The notes: generated by a model from the sequence alone, not told the origin. A stretch of DNA of 64,000 nt from Chelonobacter sp050613185 (GCF_050613185.1 NZ_CP192511.1:248001-312000), one strand, 5' to 3'; counted from the first letter of the stretch, positions 7,860 to 17,151 are shown. Numbers and translations: made by a program.

Positions 7860-10301
7860 ATGTCGTCAGATACGCCAAACAACACAACAACCAATAGTTA
7901 TGATTCGTCCAGTATCAAAGTTCTGAAAGGGCTTGATGCGGTGAGAAAACGTCCGGGAATGTATATCGGCGACACCGATGACGGCAGCGGTTTACATCAC
8001 ATGGTATTTGAAGTGGTCGACAACTCCATCGACGAAGCCCTCGCCGGACATTGCCAAGATATTATCGTCACCATTCACACCGATAATTCCGTTTCTGTGC
8101 AAGATGACGGGCGTGGTATTCCGGTCGGCATTCACCCCGAAGAGGGCGTTTCGGCGGCGGAAGTGATCATGACCGTGCTGCACGCCGGCGGAAAATTCGA
8201 CGACAACTCGTATAAAGTTTCCGGCGGTTTGCATGGCGTGGGCGTGTCGGTGGTAAATGCGCTATCGGATAAATTATTGCTCACCATTCGCCGTGAAGGC
8301 AAAGTTCATGAACAAACTTACCACTTAGGCGTGCCGGAAGCCCCATTGGGCGTGATCGGCGAAACCGAACAAACCGGTACGGCGGTACGTTTCTGGCCGA
8401 GCCCGACAATTTTCACCAATATCGAATATCAGTATGAAATCTTGGCAAAACGCCTGCGTGAACTCTCATTTTTGAATTCCGGCGTGTCGATTAAGTTGTT
8501 CGATAAACGCACCGATAAACAGGATCACTTCAAATACGAAGGCGGTATCCGCGCGTTCGTCGAGCATTTGAATAAAAACAAAACCCCAATCCACCAACAA
8601 CCGTTCTATTTTTCCGCCGAAAACGAAAAAGACGGTATTGGCGTGGAAGTGGCGTTGCAATGGAATGACGGTTTCCAAGAAAACTTGTATTGCTTCACCA
8701 ACAACATTCCGCAACGCGACGGCGGCACGCACTTAGCCGGTTTCCGGGCGGCGTTGACCCGAACCCTGAATAACTACATGGAAAACGAGGGTTACAACAA
8801 AAAATCCAAAATCAACACCTCCGGCGACGACGCGCGCGAGGGCTTGGTGGCAATTATTTCGGTGAAAGTGCCTGATCCGAAGTTCTCCTCGCAAACCAAA
8901 GACAAACTGGTTTCATCGGAAGTAAAAGGTGCGGTCGAATCCGCAATGGGCGAGCGCTTACAGGAATACCTGCTAGAAAATCCGAACGATGCCAAAATTA
9001 TCGTCGGTAAAATCATTGATGCTGCGCGGGCGCGTGAAGCTGCGCGCAAAGCGCGTGAAATGACCCGTCGCAAAGGTGCGTTGGATTTAGGCGGTTTACC
9101 GGGCAAATTAGCCGACTGCCAAGAGCGCGACCCGGCACTGTCCGAACTGTATATCGTGGAAGGGGACTCCGCCGGCGGCTCGGCGAAACAAGGCCGCAAC
9201 CGTAAAAATCAGGCGATTTTGCCGTTAAAAGGGAAAATCCTGAACGTGGAAAAAGCGCGTTTCGACAAAATGCTGTCTTCGCAAGAAGTGGCGACCCTGA
9301 TTACCGCACTTGGCTGTGGAATCGGGCGCGATGAATACAATCCGGAAAAATTGCGCTATCACAAAATCATTATTATGACCGATGCCGATGTGGACGGAGC
9401 GCATATTCGCACATTGTTGCTGACCTTCTTCTATCGCCAAATGCCCGAGTTGATTGAAAAAGGCTATGTTTATATTGCGCAACCACCGCTGTATAAAGTG
9501 AAAAAAGGCAAACAAGAACAATACATTAAAGACGACGAGGCAATGACCCAGTATGAATTGGCAATTGCCTTAGACGGCGCCGGTTTGCATATTTCCGAAT
9601 CAGCACCGGTAATGAGCGGGTTACCGTTGGAGAAATTGATCGGCGAATATAACAGCGTGAATAAAATGATCGCCCGTTTGACCCGCCACTACCCGACCGC
9701 ACTTTTAAAAGAATTGGTTTATGCGCCGACACTGAGTGTGGAACTGATGAAAGATCAAACCAATGCTGAGGCGTGGGCAAGGCAGTTATTGGCAACCTTG
9801 CAAGCAAAAGAAATCGGCGGTAACCACTATGCGATTCGCACCGAATACAATCAGGAGCGTCATCTGTACGAAGTGGTGCTGACCGTGCGCACTCACGGCA
9901 TTGACAGCGATTATCGCCTTGATTTCCAATTTGCCGAAGGCTCGGAATATCAGCGTATCGTCAAACTGGGCGAACAACTGCGTAATTTGATTGAAGACGG
10001 GGCTTATGTGGTGCGCGGCGAACGCCAAACGGCGGTGAGCTCGTTTGAACAGGCGGTTGATTGGCTGGTAAAAGAATCCCGTCGCGGGTTAGGCATTCAA
10101 CGCTATAAAGGGCTCGGCGAGATGAACCCCGAACAATTGTGGGAAACCACCATGGATCCGAACGTGCGCCATATGCTGCAAGTCTCAATCAAAGATGCCG
10201 TCGCCGCCGACCAACTGTTCACCACCCTGATGGGCGACGAAGTCGAACCACGCCGCGACTTTATCGAAAGTAATGCATTGCAGGCGAATTTGGATATTTA
10301 G
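7860..10301 (+). CDS. gyrB: DNA gyrase subunit B
   Basis: GyrB supplies the ATPase and TOPRIM domains of gyrase, which adds negative supercoils. At 813 residues it is close to E. coli GyrB (804), with a Ser/Thr/Asn-rich N-terminal extension before the conserved SSIKVLKGLDAVRKRPGMYIG block. GHKL ATPase motifs follow (DNSIDEAL, DDGRGIPVG, GGLHGVGVS). The TOPRIM domain has EGDSAGG (Glu434) and DADVDGAH (Asp508/510/512). The long insert typical of proteobacterial GyrB follows, and the C-terminus has QRYKGLGEMNP and ends NALQANLDI. The quinolone-binding region at about residues 430-475 looks wild type by eye. Confidence 0.98.
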   Translation: MSSDTPNNTTTNSYDSSSIKVLKGLDAVRKRPGMYIGDTDDGSGLHHMVFEVVDNSIDEALAGHCQDIIVTIHTDNSVSVQDDGRGIPVGIHPEEGVSAAEVIMTVLHAGGKFDDNSYKVSGGLHGVGVSVVNALSDKLLLTIRREGKVHEQTYHLGVPEAPLGVIGETEQTGTAVRFWPSPTIFTNIEYQYEILAKRLRELSFLNSGVSIKLFDKRTDKQDHFKYEGGIRAFVEHLNKNKTPIHQQPFYFSAENEKDGIGVEVALQWNDGFQENLYCFTNNIPQRDGGTHLAGFRAALTRTLNNYMENEGYNKKSKINTSGDDAREGLVAIISVKVPDPKFSSQTKDKLVSSEVKGAVESAMGERLQEYLLENPNDAKIIVGKIIDAARAREAARKAREMTRRKGALDLGGLPGKLADCQERDPALSELYIVEGDSAGGSAKQGRNRKNQAILPLKGKILNVEKARFDKMLSSQEVATLITALGCGIGRDEYNPEKLRYHKIIIMTDADVDGAHIRTLLLTFFYRQMPELIEKGYVYIAQPPLYKVKKGKQEQYIKDDEAMTQYELAIALDGAGLHISESAPVMSGLPLEKLIGEYNSVNKMIARLTRHYPTALLKELVYAPTLSVELMKDQTNAEAWARQLLATLQAKEIGGNHYAIRTEYNQERHLYEVVLTVRTHGIDSDYRLDFQFAEGSEYQRIVKLGEQLRNLIEDGAYVVRGERQTAVSSFEQAVDWLVKESRRGLGIQRYKGLGEMNPEQLWETTMDPNVRHMLQVSIKDAVAADQLFTTLMGDEVEPRRDFIESNALQANLDI

Positions 10302-10325
10302 TCTCTCAACGTCTAGTCAAAAAAC

Positions 10326-10356
10326 CGGCAGAAAATGTGATTTCTGCCGTTTTTTA
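10326..10356. terminator. Bidirectional terminator between gyrB and the O-antigen ligase gene
   Basis: CGGCAGAAA (10326-10334) pairs with TTTCTGCCG (10341-10349) around a 6-base loop. T7 follows on the + strand and A6 precedes the stem, so it can end both convergent transcripts. Confidence 0.92.
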
Positions 10357-10368
10357 TTTTGTTATGAC

Positions 10369-11634
10369 TTAAAGCGATTTATCGGCTTCCGCATTTTTCA
10401 CGCTATACACCGCTGCATAAAACACAATCACACTAAAAAAGTAAAACGTATTGCCAGAATTATGGGCAAAAAAACCTTGGCTTACGCCATAGGACATCAC
10501 TGCTAAAACATGCACAATTCCCAGTAATGCGACATAACGTAAAGCCGCATTTTGTTGCGCTTGGCGCAAGGTTTTACTGAAAAAGACCAATGGTACAAAG
10601 AAGATTGCCAAAAGTGCGGTCAAACCGAGCAGACCCCGTTTTGACGCATCATCTAAATATTGATTATGGGCATGATTGAAGCTGCCCGCATATTGGCTGA
10701 TAATCCCTTGTTCCGCTTGCTGTTGGCGCAAGGTGCTAATCGCGTCTATCCCCCAACCAAAAAGCGGTTTTTCTGTTATCGCCAACACCGCACTTTTCCA
10801 CATGTCAAACCGCGCACCGACGGAAGTCGACCCGTTATTGTGTTGAAAATAGTTGCTGATTTCCGTTTGTGCACTCACCAGCCTTTCAATCAGACGGGTT
10901 TGCTCACTAAAAACGAATAACATGCTGATTAACAGCACACTGATCAGCACCGCACTTAGCCAAAATCGTTTTGAAAGCGTGTGGCGATATAAAAAGAATA
11001 TCCACAAAATCAAAAACGGCGCGCCGATCCACCCGCCCCGTGCGGTGGATAAAATGCTGCCGACAATCCCAAACAGCGCAAATATGACGCTGAATATTGC
11101 CATCGTCTTATTTTTAGCGTGATACCAATACATTGCGCTACACAAAGAAAATAACCCTAATGACATCGAAATATCACCGCCTTGAATGTGCATGATATGC
11201 CCAAACGCCATATCCTGCCCTAAATATAAACGTTGATAAAGTGCGGTCAGCCCGCCCAATAACGCGCCTATCGGCAAGAAATACGCCAGCAGTTTAAAAT
11301 CGAATTTGGTCTGAATTAACAGCAATAGAATCGGTAAAAAGAAGATAATTCGGCTTGGATTATCCAACTCGCGCAATCTGCCGTCATGCAGCCAAAATGA
11401 CAATACAAACAGTAAAAAATAAACACTATAACTTAAAAATAGCTGCTTTTGATCACGATCGAGCGTTATTGCGTAACGCGCATTTCGTATTTGTCTTATT
11501 AAAAACACGAAACCGCATAAAATCAATAAACTCGGCACATAGTTATACCCTTTCGGCAGCGTAAGTAATACCAAAAAATGTAAGCCGACCAAGAGATTAA
11601 TGGCGCGAGAAAAGAATGGATTAAAGGCTGTCAC
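10369..11634 (-). CDS. O-antigen ligase / Wzy-type polytopic membrane protein
   Basis: A 421-residue protein with about 10-12 hydrophobic segments and a large loop in the second half. The pattern and the segment with SVGARFDMWKSAV, FGWGIDA and NHAHNQYLD match the O-antigen ligase (WaaL/RfaL, Wzy_C) superfamily, whose His in the NHAHN-type motif is needed for ligation. These inner-membrane enzymes move an undecaprenyl-linked glycan to lipid A-core, and some relatives transfer glycans to proteins. It is monocistronic by position, ending 13 bases after the gyrB terminator. I cannot tell ligase from polymerase by sequence alone. In Aggregatibacter a WaaL homologue is reported to act in glycosylation of the TAA EmaA, which gives context for the TAA array in this window. 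Confidence 0.85.
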   Translation of the reverse strand: MTAFNPFFSRAINLLVGLHFLVLLTLPKGYNYVPSLLILCGFVFLIRQIRNARYAITLDRDQKQLFLSYSVYFLLFVLSFWLHDGRLRELDNPSRIIFFLPILLLLIQTKFDFKLLAYFLPIGALLGGLTALYQRLYLGQDMAFGHIMHIQGGDISMSLGLFSLCSAMYWYHAKNKTMAIFSVIFALFGIVGSILSTARGGWIGAPFLILWIFFLYRHTLSKRFWLSAVLISVLLISMLFVFSEQTRLIERLVSAQTEISNYFQHNNGSTSVGARFDMWKSAVLAITEKPLFGWGIDAISTLRQQQAEQGIISQYAGSFNHAHNQYLDDASKRGLLGLTALLAIFFVPLVFFSKTLRQAQQNAALRYVALLGIVHVLAVMSYGVSQGFFAHNSGNTFYFFSVIVFYAAVYSVKNAEADKSL

Positions 11635-11751
11635 AGCAACTCCAACATAAAAAATTTACCTGATCCTAACAAAATTAGCCATAGAAAAAAAGTGAGTTCA
11701 CAGCTGTTGTTTTTATTCTCCCTTGCTTATCAACAAAAAACCGCACTTTTA

Positions 11752-11776
11752 TGATCTGCCCCCAAAAAGTTGGACT
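11752..11776 (+). repeat. Left terminal inverted repeat of the IS
   Basis: 25-bp terminal repeat starting TGATCTGCCCCC and ending GTTGGACT. It pairs with 13138-13162 with two mismatches. Confidence 0.9.
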
Positions 11777-11778
11777 GC

Positions 11779-12648
11779 TTAATGAAAGGATTGAATTCGA
11801 TATTGTATCGGGCTTAATCCTTTTAATCTTACTTGAATCCGTTCAGTATTGTAATACTGCATATATTGATGAATAGCCTGCTCAATGTCATCTGCCGTAT
11901 CAAATTGCCGAACATAAAAACATTCCGTTTTTAGTCTGCCGAAAAAACTTTCCATTGCGCCATTATCCAAACAATTTCCCTTTCTCGACATACTGATTTG
12001 AATCTGATTATCTGCCAATATCTTGCGATAAGACGGCATTTGATACTGCCGGCCTTGGTCTGAATGTAATATCGGCGTTGCCTCCTTCGGGAGCTTATTC
12101 ACGGCTTGTCGCAACATCTGCTCAACCAGTGCCCGGTTTGGACGACGACCAAGTTGATAGGCAATCACCTCATTGTTAAATAAATCTAAAATCGGCGATA
12201 AATACACTTTATTGCCGTCTTTCGCTTTGAATTCAGTGACATCGGTCACTAATTTCTCGTAGGCATTTTCCGCCGTAAAATGACGTACTAACAGATTATC
12301 AGCAATTCGACCCACTTCACCTCTGTAAGAACAATATTTCCGTTTTTTCCTCCCTTTCACCTGTAAGCCCATCATCTGAATCAAACGTTGCACCTTTTTG
12401 TGATTGACCGTACCGAGTGCCAATGTCACTCGGCGATAGCCATACTGCGGATTCTCTCGTTTAATTTGACGAATTTCCGCTTTTAAATCGGCCTCTTTAT
12501 CTGTCTTCGGTTGTTGATGGTAAAAGTAAGTGCTTCGAGCTAACTTAATGATATCTAATAATAAATTAAGCGGAAAATCACCGTTTAAGGCTTTAACAAT
12601 TTCTGCCTTTCGGCTTCGTCTTTCAGGGATAATTCCATCGACTTTTTT
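11779..12648 (-). CDS. IS3-family transposase OrfB (DDE catalytic part, made by -1 frameshift from OrfA)
   Basis: This frame is open from the slippery site AAAAAAG (12648 down to 12642) to the TAA at 11779, about 289 codons. Its translation after the shift runs KKVDGIIPERRSRKAEIVKA and on through a helix-turn-helix_21 segment (QIKRENPQYGYRR). The rve/integrase core has the DDE triad: Asp in TDVTEF, Asp in HSDQG and Glu in ESFFGRLK, with the spacing usual for IS3. No strong internal start is present; a GTG at 12429 lies well inside the domain and is unlikely. The functional product should be the OrfAB fusion from 13106. Confidence 0.9.
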   Translation of the reverse strand, partial: KKVDGIIPERRSRKAEIVKALNGDFPLNLLLDIIKLARSTYFYHQQPKTDKEADLKAEIRQIKRENPQYGYRRVTLALGTVNHKKVQRLIQMMGLQVKGRKKRKYCSYRGEVGRIADNLLVRHFTAENAYEKLVTDVTEFKAKDGNKVYLSPILDLFNNEVIAYQLGRRPNRALVEQMLRQAVNKLPKEATPILHSDQGRQYQMPSYRKILADNQIQISMSRKGNCLDNGAMESFFGRLKTECFYVRQFDTADDIEQAIHQYMQYYNTERIQVRLKGLSPIQYRIQSFH

Positions 12649-13106
12649 AAGATGGCATTCTCCGCACGCAAACGTAAATTCTCTTGTTCTAATTGTTTTA
12701 ACGGCGTTAATGGCTTAACGTGTTTTTTCGATTTATTCGGTTTATTCACGGCTGGTCGTCCTTTGGGCTTATCAATCAGTCCATTTATGCCAAATTGTTT
12801 GAATCGTTGCAACCATTTAGAAATAACAGTGCCTCCTGAGATACCCAAGGTTAAGGCGATGTGTTCAAGGGAGAACAGCCCTTGTCGGGCTAATTTGACG
12901 GCTTGAAGCTTTTCTTCGACGGTAAATTTTCGGGCAGTATGTTTGACTCGCAAGCCATCTGAGCCCGCATGTTGATATTGCGCAACCCAGTGACGAATAC
13001 AGCGTGGTGCAACTTGAACGTGTTTTGATGTTTGACTGAGAGATTGAGCATGTTGAAAGTAATATTCAACTGTGTGTTGTTTAAATGCTTGGGTATATTT
13101 GGTCAT
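12585..13106 (-). CDS. IS3-family transposase OrfA (helix-turn-helix protein)
   Basis: A 173-residue DNA-binding protein with two helix-turn-helix segments (QTSKHVQVAPRCIRHWVAQY, and EHIALTLGISGGTVISKWLQ) and a C-terminal leucine-zipper-like coil (LKQLEQENLRLRAENAILKK), the usual IS150-group OrfA layout. I start at the ATG at 13106 (MTKYTQAF); codons further upstream overlap the terminal repeat and are not expected to be translated. Its 3' end carries the A6G slippery heptamer, after which the 0 frame stops within about 20 codons. In this family OrfA alone binds the ends and limits transposition. Confidence 0.9.
   Translation of the reverse strand: MTKYTQAFKQHTVEYYFQHAQSLSQTSKHVQVAPRCIRHWVAQYQHAGSDGLRVKHTARKFTVEEKLQAVKLARQGLFSLEHIALTLGISGGTVISKWLQRFKQFGINGLIDKPKGRPAVNKPNKSKKHVKPLTPLKQLEQENLRLRAENAILKKSMELSLKDEAERQKLLKP
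12642..12648 (-). other. Programmed -1 frameshift site (A6G)
   Basis: On the coding strand the heptamer reads A AAA AAG in the OrfA frame. Slipping back one base continues without a stop into the full OrfB. A6G is the documented slippery sequence of several IS3/IS150 members. Confidence 0.85.
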
Positions 13107-13137
13107 AAAAATCTGCACCTTAGTCAGTTGGTTTTGC

Positions 13138-13162
13138 AGTCCAACTTTTGGGGTGCAGATCA
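13138..13162 (-). repeat. Right terminal inverted repeat of the IS
   Basis: 25-bp terminal repeat on the transposase-upstream side; its reverse complement starts TGATCTGCACCC. It lies 35 bases downstream of the dppF stop codon. Confidence 0.9.
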
Positions 13163-13196
13163 TAAAAGTGCGGTTTATAATGCCCAAGGCAAATAG

Positions 13197-14165
13197 TTAT
13201 TCCACCACAAAACAAGCAATTTTGCTGCCGTCGGGATATTGGCGTAGTGCCGGTTTGGATTCGAAACAACGCGGCTCGGCTAAGCGGCAGCGTCCGCTGA
13301 AGGCACAGCCTTGTGGCGGATTGAGCGGGCTTGGCAGTTCGCCGTTCAATTTAATCCGTTCACGGCGTTTTTCAGCAGACAAACGCGGCGTTGCCGACAG
13401 TAGCGCTTGCGTGTATGGATGGCGCGGATTGCTGAAAATCTGCTCTGCCGTGCCTTGCTCCACACAACGCCCCAAGTACATCACGATCACCTCGTCGGCT
13501 ATGTGTTCCACCACCGATAAATCATGCGAAATAAAGATATAAGACAAGCCCAACTCATTTTGCAAATCCATCATTAAATTCAACACTTGTGCACGCACCG
13601 AAACATCGAGTGCCGAAACCGGCTCATCCGCCACCACGATATCCGGATTCAGCACCAAACCGCGCGCAATCGCGATTCGCTGCCGCTGTCCGCCGGAAAA
13701 CATATGCGGATAACGATCGTAAAACTCGGCACGCAGACCGACTTGCGCCATAATTGCCAGCACTTTCTCTTTGCGTTGTTCCGCGCTGAGATCGGTGTTA
13801 ATCAACAGCGGCTCTTCTAAAATCGTACCGACTTTTTTACGCGGATTAAGTGAGGCATACGGGTTTTGGAATACGATTTGAATTTTTTTACGACGTAGCT
13901 TTTTGATATCACTGTCGTTTTCCAAAAAATTCTGCCCGTTGTAATACAATTCGCCGTCGGTCGGATCTTCGATCATCGTCAGCAAACGCGCCAGTGTGGA
14001 TTTGCCACAGCCGGACTCGCCCACCACCGCCAGCGTTTTCCCGCGCTCCAGCTCAAACGACACCCCGTCAAGGGCTTTCACTTGTTGCGGCTTGCTGAAC
14101 AAACCTTTTTTGACCGGATAATATTTTTTGAGATCAATCCCCTTTAACAACACATTCTCAGACAT
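13197..14165 (-). CDS. dppF: Dipeptide ABC transporter ATPase DppF
   Basis: ATP-binding subunit of the dipeptide importer, working as a heterodimer with DppD on the cytoplasmic side. The ATG at 14165 gives 322 residues beginning MSENVLLKGIDLKKYYPV, aligning with E. coli DppF. Walker A is GESGCGKST, the signature is FSGGQRQRIA and Walker B is VVADEPVSALD. The C-terminal oligopeptide/dipeptide domain carries Cys residues (GCAFSGRC, and EPRC) that bind an Fe-S cluster in this family. Its first 8 bases overlap the end of dppD, indicating translational coupling. It is the last gene of the operon. The terminator that probably followed it has been split by the IS. Confidence 0.96.
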   Translation of the reverse strand: MSENVLLKGIDLKKYYPVKKGLFSKPQQVKALDGVSFELERGKTLAVVGESGCGKSTLARLLTMIEDPTDGELYYNGQNFLENDSDIKKLRRKKIQIVFQNPYASLNPRKKVGTILEEPLLINTDLSAEQRKEKVLAIMAQVGLRAEFYDRYPHMFSGGQRQRIAIARGLVLNPDIVVADEPVSALDVSVRAQVLNLMMDLQNELGLSYIFISHDLSVVEHIADEVIVMYLGRCVEQGTAEQIFSNPRHPYTQALLSATPRLSAEKRRERIKLNGELPSPLNPPQGCAFSGRCRLAEPRCFESKPALRQYPDGSKIACFVVE

Positions 14166-15177
14166 GAACAGGTTCTCCTTGTGCATTTAACGGGGTATGG
14201 CATTTCACTTGGCGATCCGCCAGTTGCTGTAACTGCGGTTCAACCGTTCTGCATTCATCGGTGGCATACGGACAACGCGGATTGAGCAGGCAACCAGTCG
14301 GGCGGTCATATTTGCCCGGCACAACACCGGAAAGCGAATGCAAGCGCGATTTACCGACTGCAAATTCCGGCAACGAGCGTAATAACGCTTGGGTGTAAGG
14401 GTGCTTCGGCGTAGAGAAAATATCCTCGGCGCTGCCCTCTTCCACCACTTGCCCGGCATACATCACCAAAATCCGTTCGGCAGCTTCGGCAACCAAAGCA
14501 AGATCGTGAGTGATCAGAATCAGCGCCATATTCTCTTTTTTCTGCAATTCTAACAACAAATCAATGATTTGTGCTTGGATCGTCACATCAAGTGCGGTTG
14601 TCGGTTCATCGGCGATCAGCAGTTTCGGGCGACAGGCTATCGCCATCGCAATCATCACCCGCTGGCTCATGCCGCCGGAAAGTTGATGCGGATAGACCGA
14701 TAAGCGTGATTCCGGATCGGGAATACCGACTTGGGTCAATAGCTCAATTGTACGCTGGCGGCGGCTCTGTTTGCTGCCGCCCTCATGCACTTTCAAAGCT
14801 TCCATAATTTGGAAACCGACGCTGTAAGCCGGATTAAGACTGGTCATCGGATCTTGGAAAATCATCGCCACTTCCGAACCGACCAATTGTTGTTTTTTAT
14901 CTTCCGAAATCGCCAATAAATTATTGCCGGCAAAATTCAAACTATCGGCATATACACGCCCGGGGAAATCAATCAGCCCCATCACGGCTAACGAACTCAC
15001 CGATTTACCCGAACCGGATTCACCGACAATCCCCAGCACTTCGCCTTGTTTAATTTGATAGCTAATGCGATCAACCGCTTTGAACGGGGAGGTTTGATCA
15101 CCGAAATGTACAGACAGCTGATTCACTTCCAATAAGGATTTTTCTAATTCGGCATCTAAAGTTTTATCTAATGTCAT
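14158..15177 (-). CDS. dppD: Dipeptide ABC transporter ATPase DppD
   Basis: Partner ATPase of DppF, 339 residues. Walker A GESGSGKS, signature LSGGMSQRV, Walker B LLIADEPTTALD and the H-loop ILITHDLAL are intact. The C-terminal peptide-transporter extension has the Cys-rich segment GCLLNPRCPYATDEC. It follows dppC by 10 bases and overlaps dppF by 8. The start at 15177 gives MTLDKTLDAELEKSLLEVNQ, a little longer than E. coli DppD; the ATG has GGAA close upstream. Confidence 0.96.
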   Translation of the reverse strand: MTLDKTLDAELEKSLLEVNQLSVHFGDQTSPFKAVDRISYQIKQGEVLGIVGESGSGKSVSSLAVMGLIDFPGRVYADSLNFAGNNLLAISEDKKQQLVGSEVAMIFQDPMTSLNPAYSVGFQIMEALKVHEGGSKQSRRQRTIELLTQVGIPDPESRLSVYPHQLSGGMSQRVMIAMAIACRPKLLIADEPTTALDVTIQAQIIDLLLELQKKENMALILITHDLALVAEAAERILVMYAGQVVEEGSAEDIFSTPKHPYTQALLRSLPEFAVGKSRLHSLSGVVPGKYDRPTGCLLNPRCPYATDECRTVEPQLQQLADRQVKCHTPLNAQGEPVHV

Positions 15178-15187
15178 TGCCTGTTCC

Positions 15188-16111
15188 TTACTGTTTCAAC
15201 TTAGGATCAAGGGCGTCACGCAAACCGTCACCCATTAAATTAAATGCCAATACGGTCAATAAAATCGCCAAGCCGGGGAATGTCACCACCCACCAGGCAC
15301 GCTGCACAAATTGCAACGCCTCGGCTAACATCGCGCCCCATTCCGGTGTCGGCGGTTGTGCGCCGATACCCAAGAAGCCAAGTGCCGCCATATCCAAAAT
15401 GGCGTTGGAAAAACCCAGCGTGGTCTGCACGATCAGTGGTGCTAAACAGTTGGGCAAAATCGTAATTAACATTAAACGGATCGGGCCTGCACCGGCAACC
15501 CGGGAAGCGGTGACATAATCGCGGTTTAATTCATTCAGTACCGAAGCACGGGTTAAACGCACATAACTCGGCAACGACACCAACGCAATAGCAAACGAAG
15601 CATTCAGCAGCGACGGTCCGAGAATAGCGACAATCGCAATCGCCAGCAACAGGCTTGGCAAGGCGAGCATGATGTCGATAACGCGCATAATAAACACATC
15701 GATCCAGCCGCCGAAATAGCCGGCAACCAAGCCCAAGGTTACGCCGAAGATAAACGACAGGCTGACGACCAATAAGCCGATAAACAACGACAGGCGTGCA
15801 CCGTAAATCAAACGCGACAAAATATCACGCCCGACATCGTCAGTGCCGAGAATATAGTTCCAGCTACCGTCCTCTAACCACACCGGCGGCATTAGCAACG
15901 CGTCACGCGCCTGCGCGATCGGATCATGCGGTGCAATCAGATTGGCTAATAAACTGACCGCAAAGATAACAATAATATAGCTTAGCCCAATAAGCGCCCC
16001 TTTACTGTGGCTGAAATGCGCCCAAAATTCGGCAATCGGCCCTTTCGGCGTTGGGGCTAATTGAACCACTGCCTTAGGTAAGGCTGTTTTAGTTGAAGAT
16101 TCAGACATCAT
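15188..16111 (-). CDS. dppC: Dipeptide ABC transporter permease DppC
   Basis: Inner-membrane permease of 307 residues with about six transmembrane helices and an N-terminal cytoplasmic tail rich in Pro/Lys. The permease EAA loop is seen as ASRVAGAGPIRLMLITILPN, the site that docks on an ATPase. The start may be either of two adjacent ATGs (16111 or 16108); a GGAA-type ribosome site precedes them. It lies 29 bases after dppB. Confidence 0.95.
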   Translation of the reverse strand: MMSESSTKTALPKAVVQLAPTPKGPIAEFWAHFSHSKGALIGLSYIIVIFAVSLLANLIAPHDPIAQARDALLMPPVWLEDGSWNYILGTDDVGRDILSRLIYGARLSLFIGLLVVSLSFIFGVTLGLVAGYFGGWIDVFIMRVIDIMLALPSLLLAIAIVAILGPSLLNASFAIALVSLPSYVRLTRASVLNELNRDYVTASRVAGAGPIRLMLITILPNCLAPLIVQTTLGFSNAILDMAALGFLGIGAQPPTPEWGAMLAEALQFVQRAWWVVTFPGLAILLTVLAFNLMGDGLRDALDPKLKQ

Positions 16112-16140
16112 GATTTCCTCTCTTTATTCGTGCGATAGCA

Positions 16141-17151
16141 TTACTTACGATGACGAATACGAGGATTCAAAATCCCGTACAACAGATCAACAAACAAATT
16201 CACCAAAATGATAATCGTGGCGATAATCAACACCGCACCTTGTACCACCGGATAATCGCGCGCGCGAATCGCCTCGATCACCCATTTACCGATACCCGGC
16301 CAAGCAAAAATCGTTTCGGTCAGAATCGCCCCGGACAACATCTGCCCGACAATCAAACCGACCACCGTCACCACCGGAATCAGCGCATTGCGCAAGGCGT
16401 GCACCACAATCACGCGCATTTTGGATAGCCCTTTGGCACGGGCGGTACGGATATAATCCTCACCCAACACTTCCAACATAGAAGAGCGGGTCATGCGTGA
16501 AATCACCGCCAACGGAATCGTGCCCAACACAATAGACGGTAAAATCAAATGCGAAACCGCCGATTTAAACGCGCCCGGCTCGTCGGAAAGCCAACTGTCG
16601 ATCAGCATAAAACCGGTGACATCATCAATCCAAAATTGTGCGCCGATCCGCCCTGAAACCGGCGTCAGATCCAGTTGCACCGACATCACCAGCATTAACA
16701 GCAAGCCCCACCAAAAAATCGGCATGGAATAACCCGTCAATGAAACTGCCATTACACTGTGATCAAAAAACGAACCGCGTTTCACCGCCGCCAAGATTCC
16801 GATTGGAATGCCTAAAATCACTGCGAACAAAATCGCCATGGTGGTGAGTTCAATCGTTGCCGGAAACAGGTTTAAAAATTCTTCCACCACCGGCTGGCTG
16901 TTTTTAAAAGAGACACCTAAATTCCCCTGCGCCAGATCGCCGAGGTAATTGATATATTGCTGATAAAGCGGCAGATCCAAGCCCATTTGCTGTAGCATTT
17001 GCGCATGCATTTCCGGGCTTAAGCCGCGTTCCCCCATGCGAATTTCAATCGGGTCGCCGGGAATAAAGTGAATTAACGCAAAGGTTAATAAGGTGATACC
17101 GATAAAGGTCGGGATCACCATTAAAATGCGTTTTAAGATAAATTGAAACAT
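16141..17151 (-). CDS. dppB: Dipeptide ABC transporter permease DppB
   Basis: Inner-membrane permease, 336 residues, that pairs with DppC. I use the ATG at 17151 (MFQFILKRILMVIPTFIG), which matches the usual DppB start; the frame stays open upstream into the hairpin but that extension has no family match. Six transmembrane helices and the EAA loop (YIRTARAKGLSKMRVIVVHA) are present. It is separated from dppA by about 100 bases with an uptake-signal hairpin, so dppBCDF may be made at lower level than dppA. Confidence 0.95.
   Translation of the reverse strand: MFQFILKRILMVIPTFIGITLLTFALIHFIPGDPIEIRMGERGLSPEMHAQMLQQMGLDLPLYQQYINYLGDLAQGNLGVSFKNSQPVVEEFLNLFPATIELTTMAILFAVILGIPIGILAAVKRGSFFDHSVMAVSLTGYSMPIFWWGLLLMLVMSVQLDLTPVSGRIGAQFWIDDVTGFMLIDSWLSDEPGAFKSAVSHLILPSIVLGTIPLAVISRMTRSSMLEVLGEDYIRTARAKGLSKMRVIVVHALRNALIPVVTVVGLIVGQMLSGAILTETIFAWPGIGKWVIEAIRARDYPVVQGAVLIIATIIILVNLFVDLLYGILNPRIRHRK

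Larger units (their letters stand above)
11752..13162 (-). mobile_element. IS3-family (IS150-like) insertion sequence, complete
   Basis: A 1411-bp element bounded by 25-bp terminal inverted repeats at 11752-11776 and 13138-13162, with two mismatches, both beginning TGATCTGC. It encodes OrfA (13106-12585) and a DDE transposase frame OrfB (to 11779) joined by an A6G slippery site. Both frames are open, so it looks potentially active. No direct target duplication is visible. Instead the element sits between two inverted uptake-signal arms (11738-11751 and 13163-13176), so the perfect inverted match extends 14 bases outside the element on each side. This probably reflects insertion into the loop of a terminator hairpin. 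Confidence 0.93.

Noticed and set aside
7735..7926. 63-codon frame between recF and gyrB
   Set aside because: It overlaps the gyrB promoter and start and has no family likeness.
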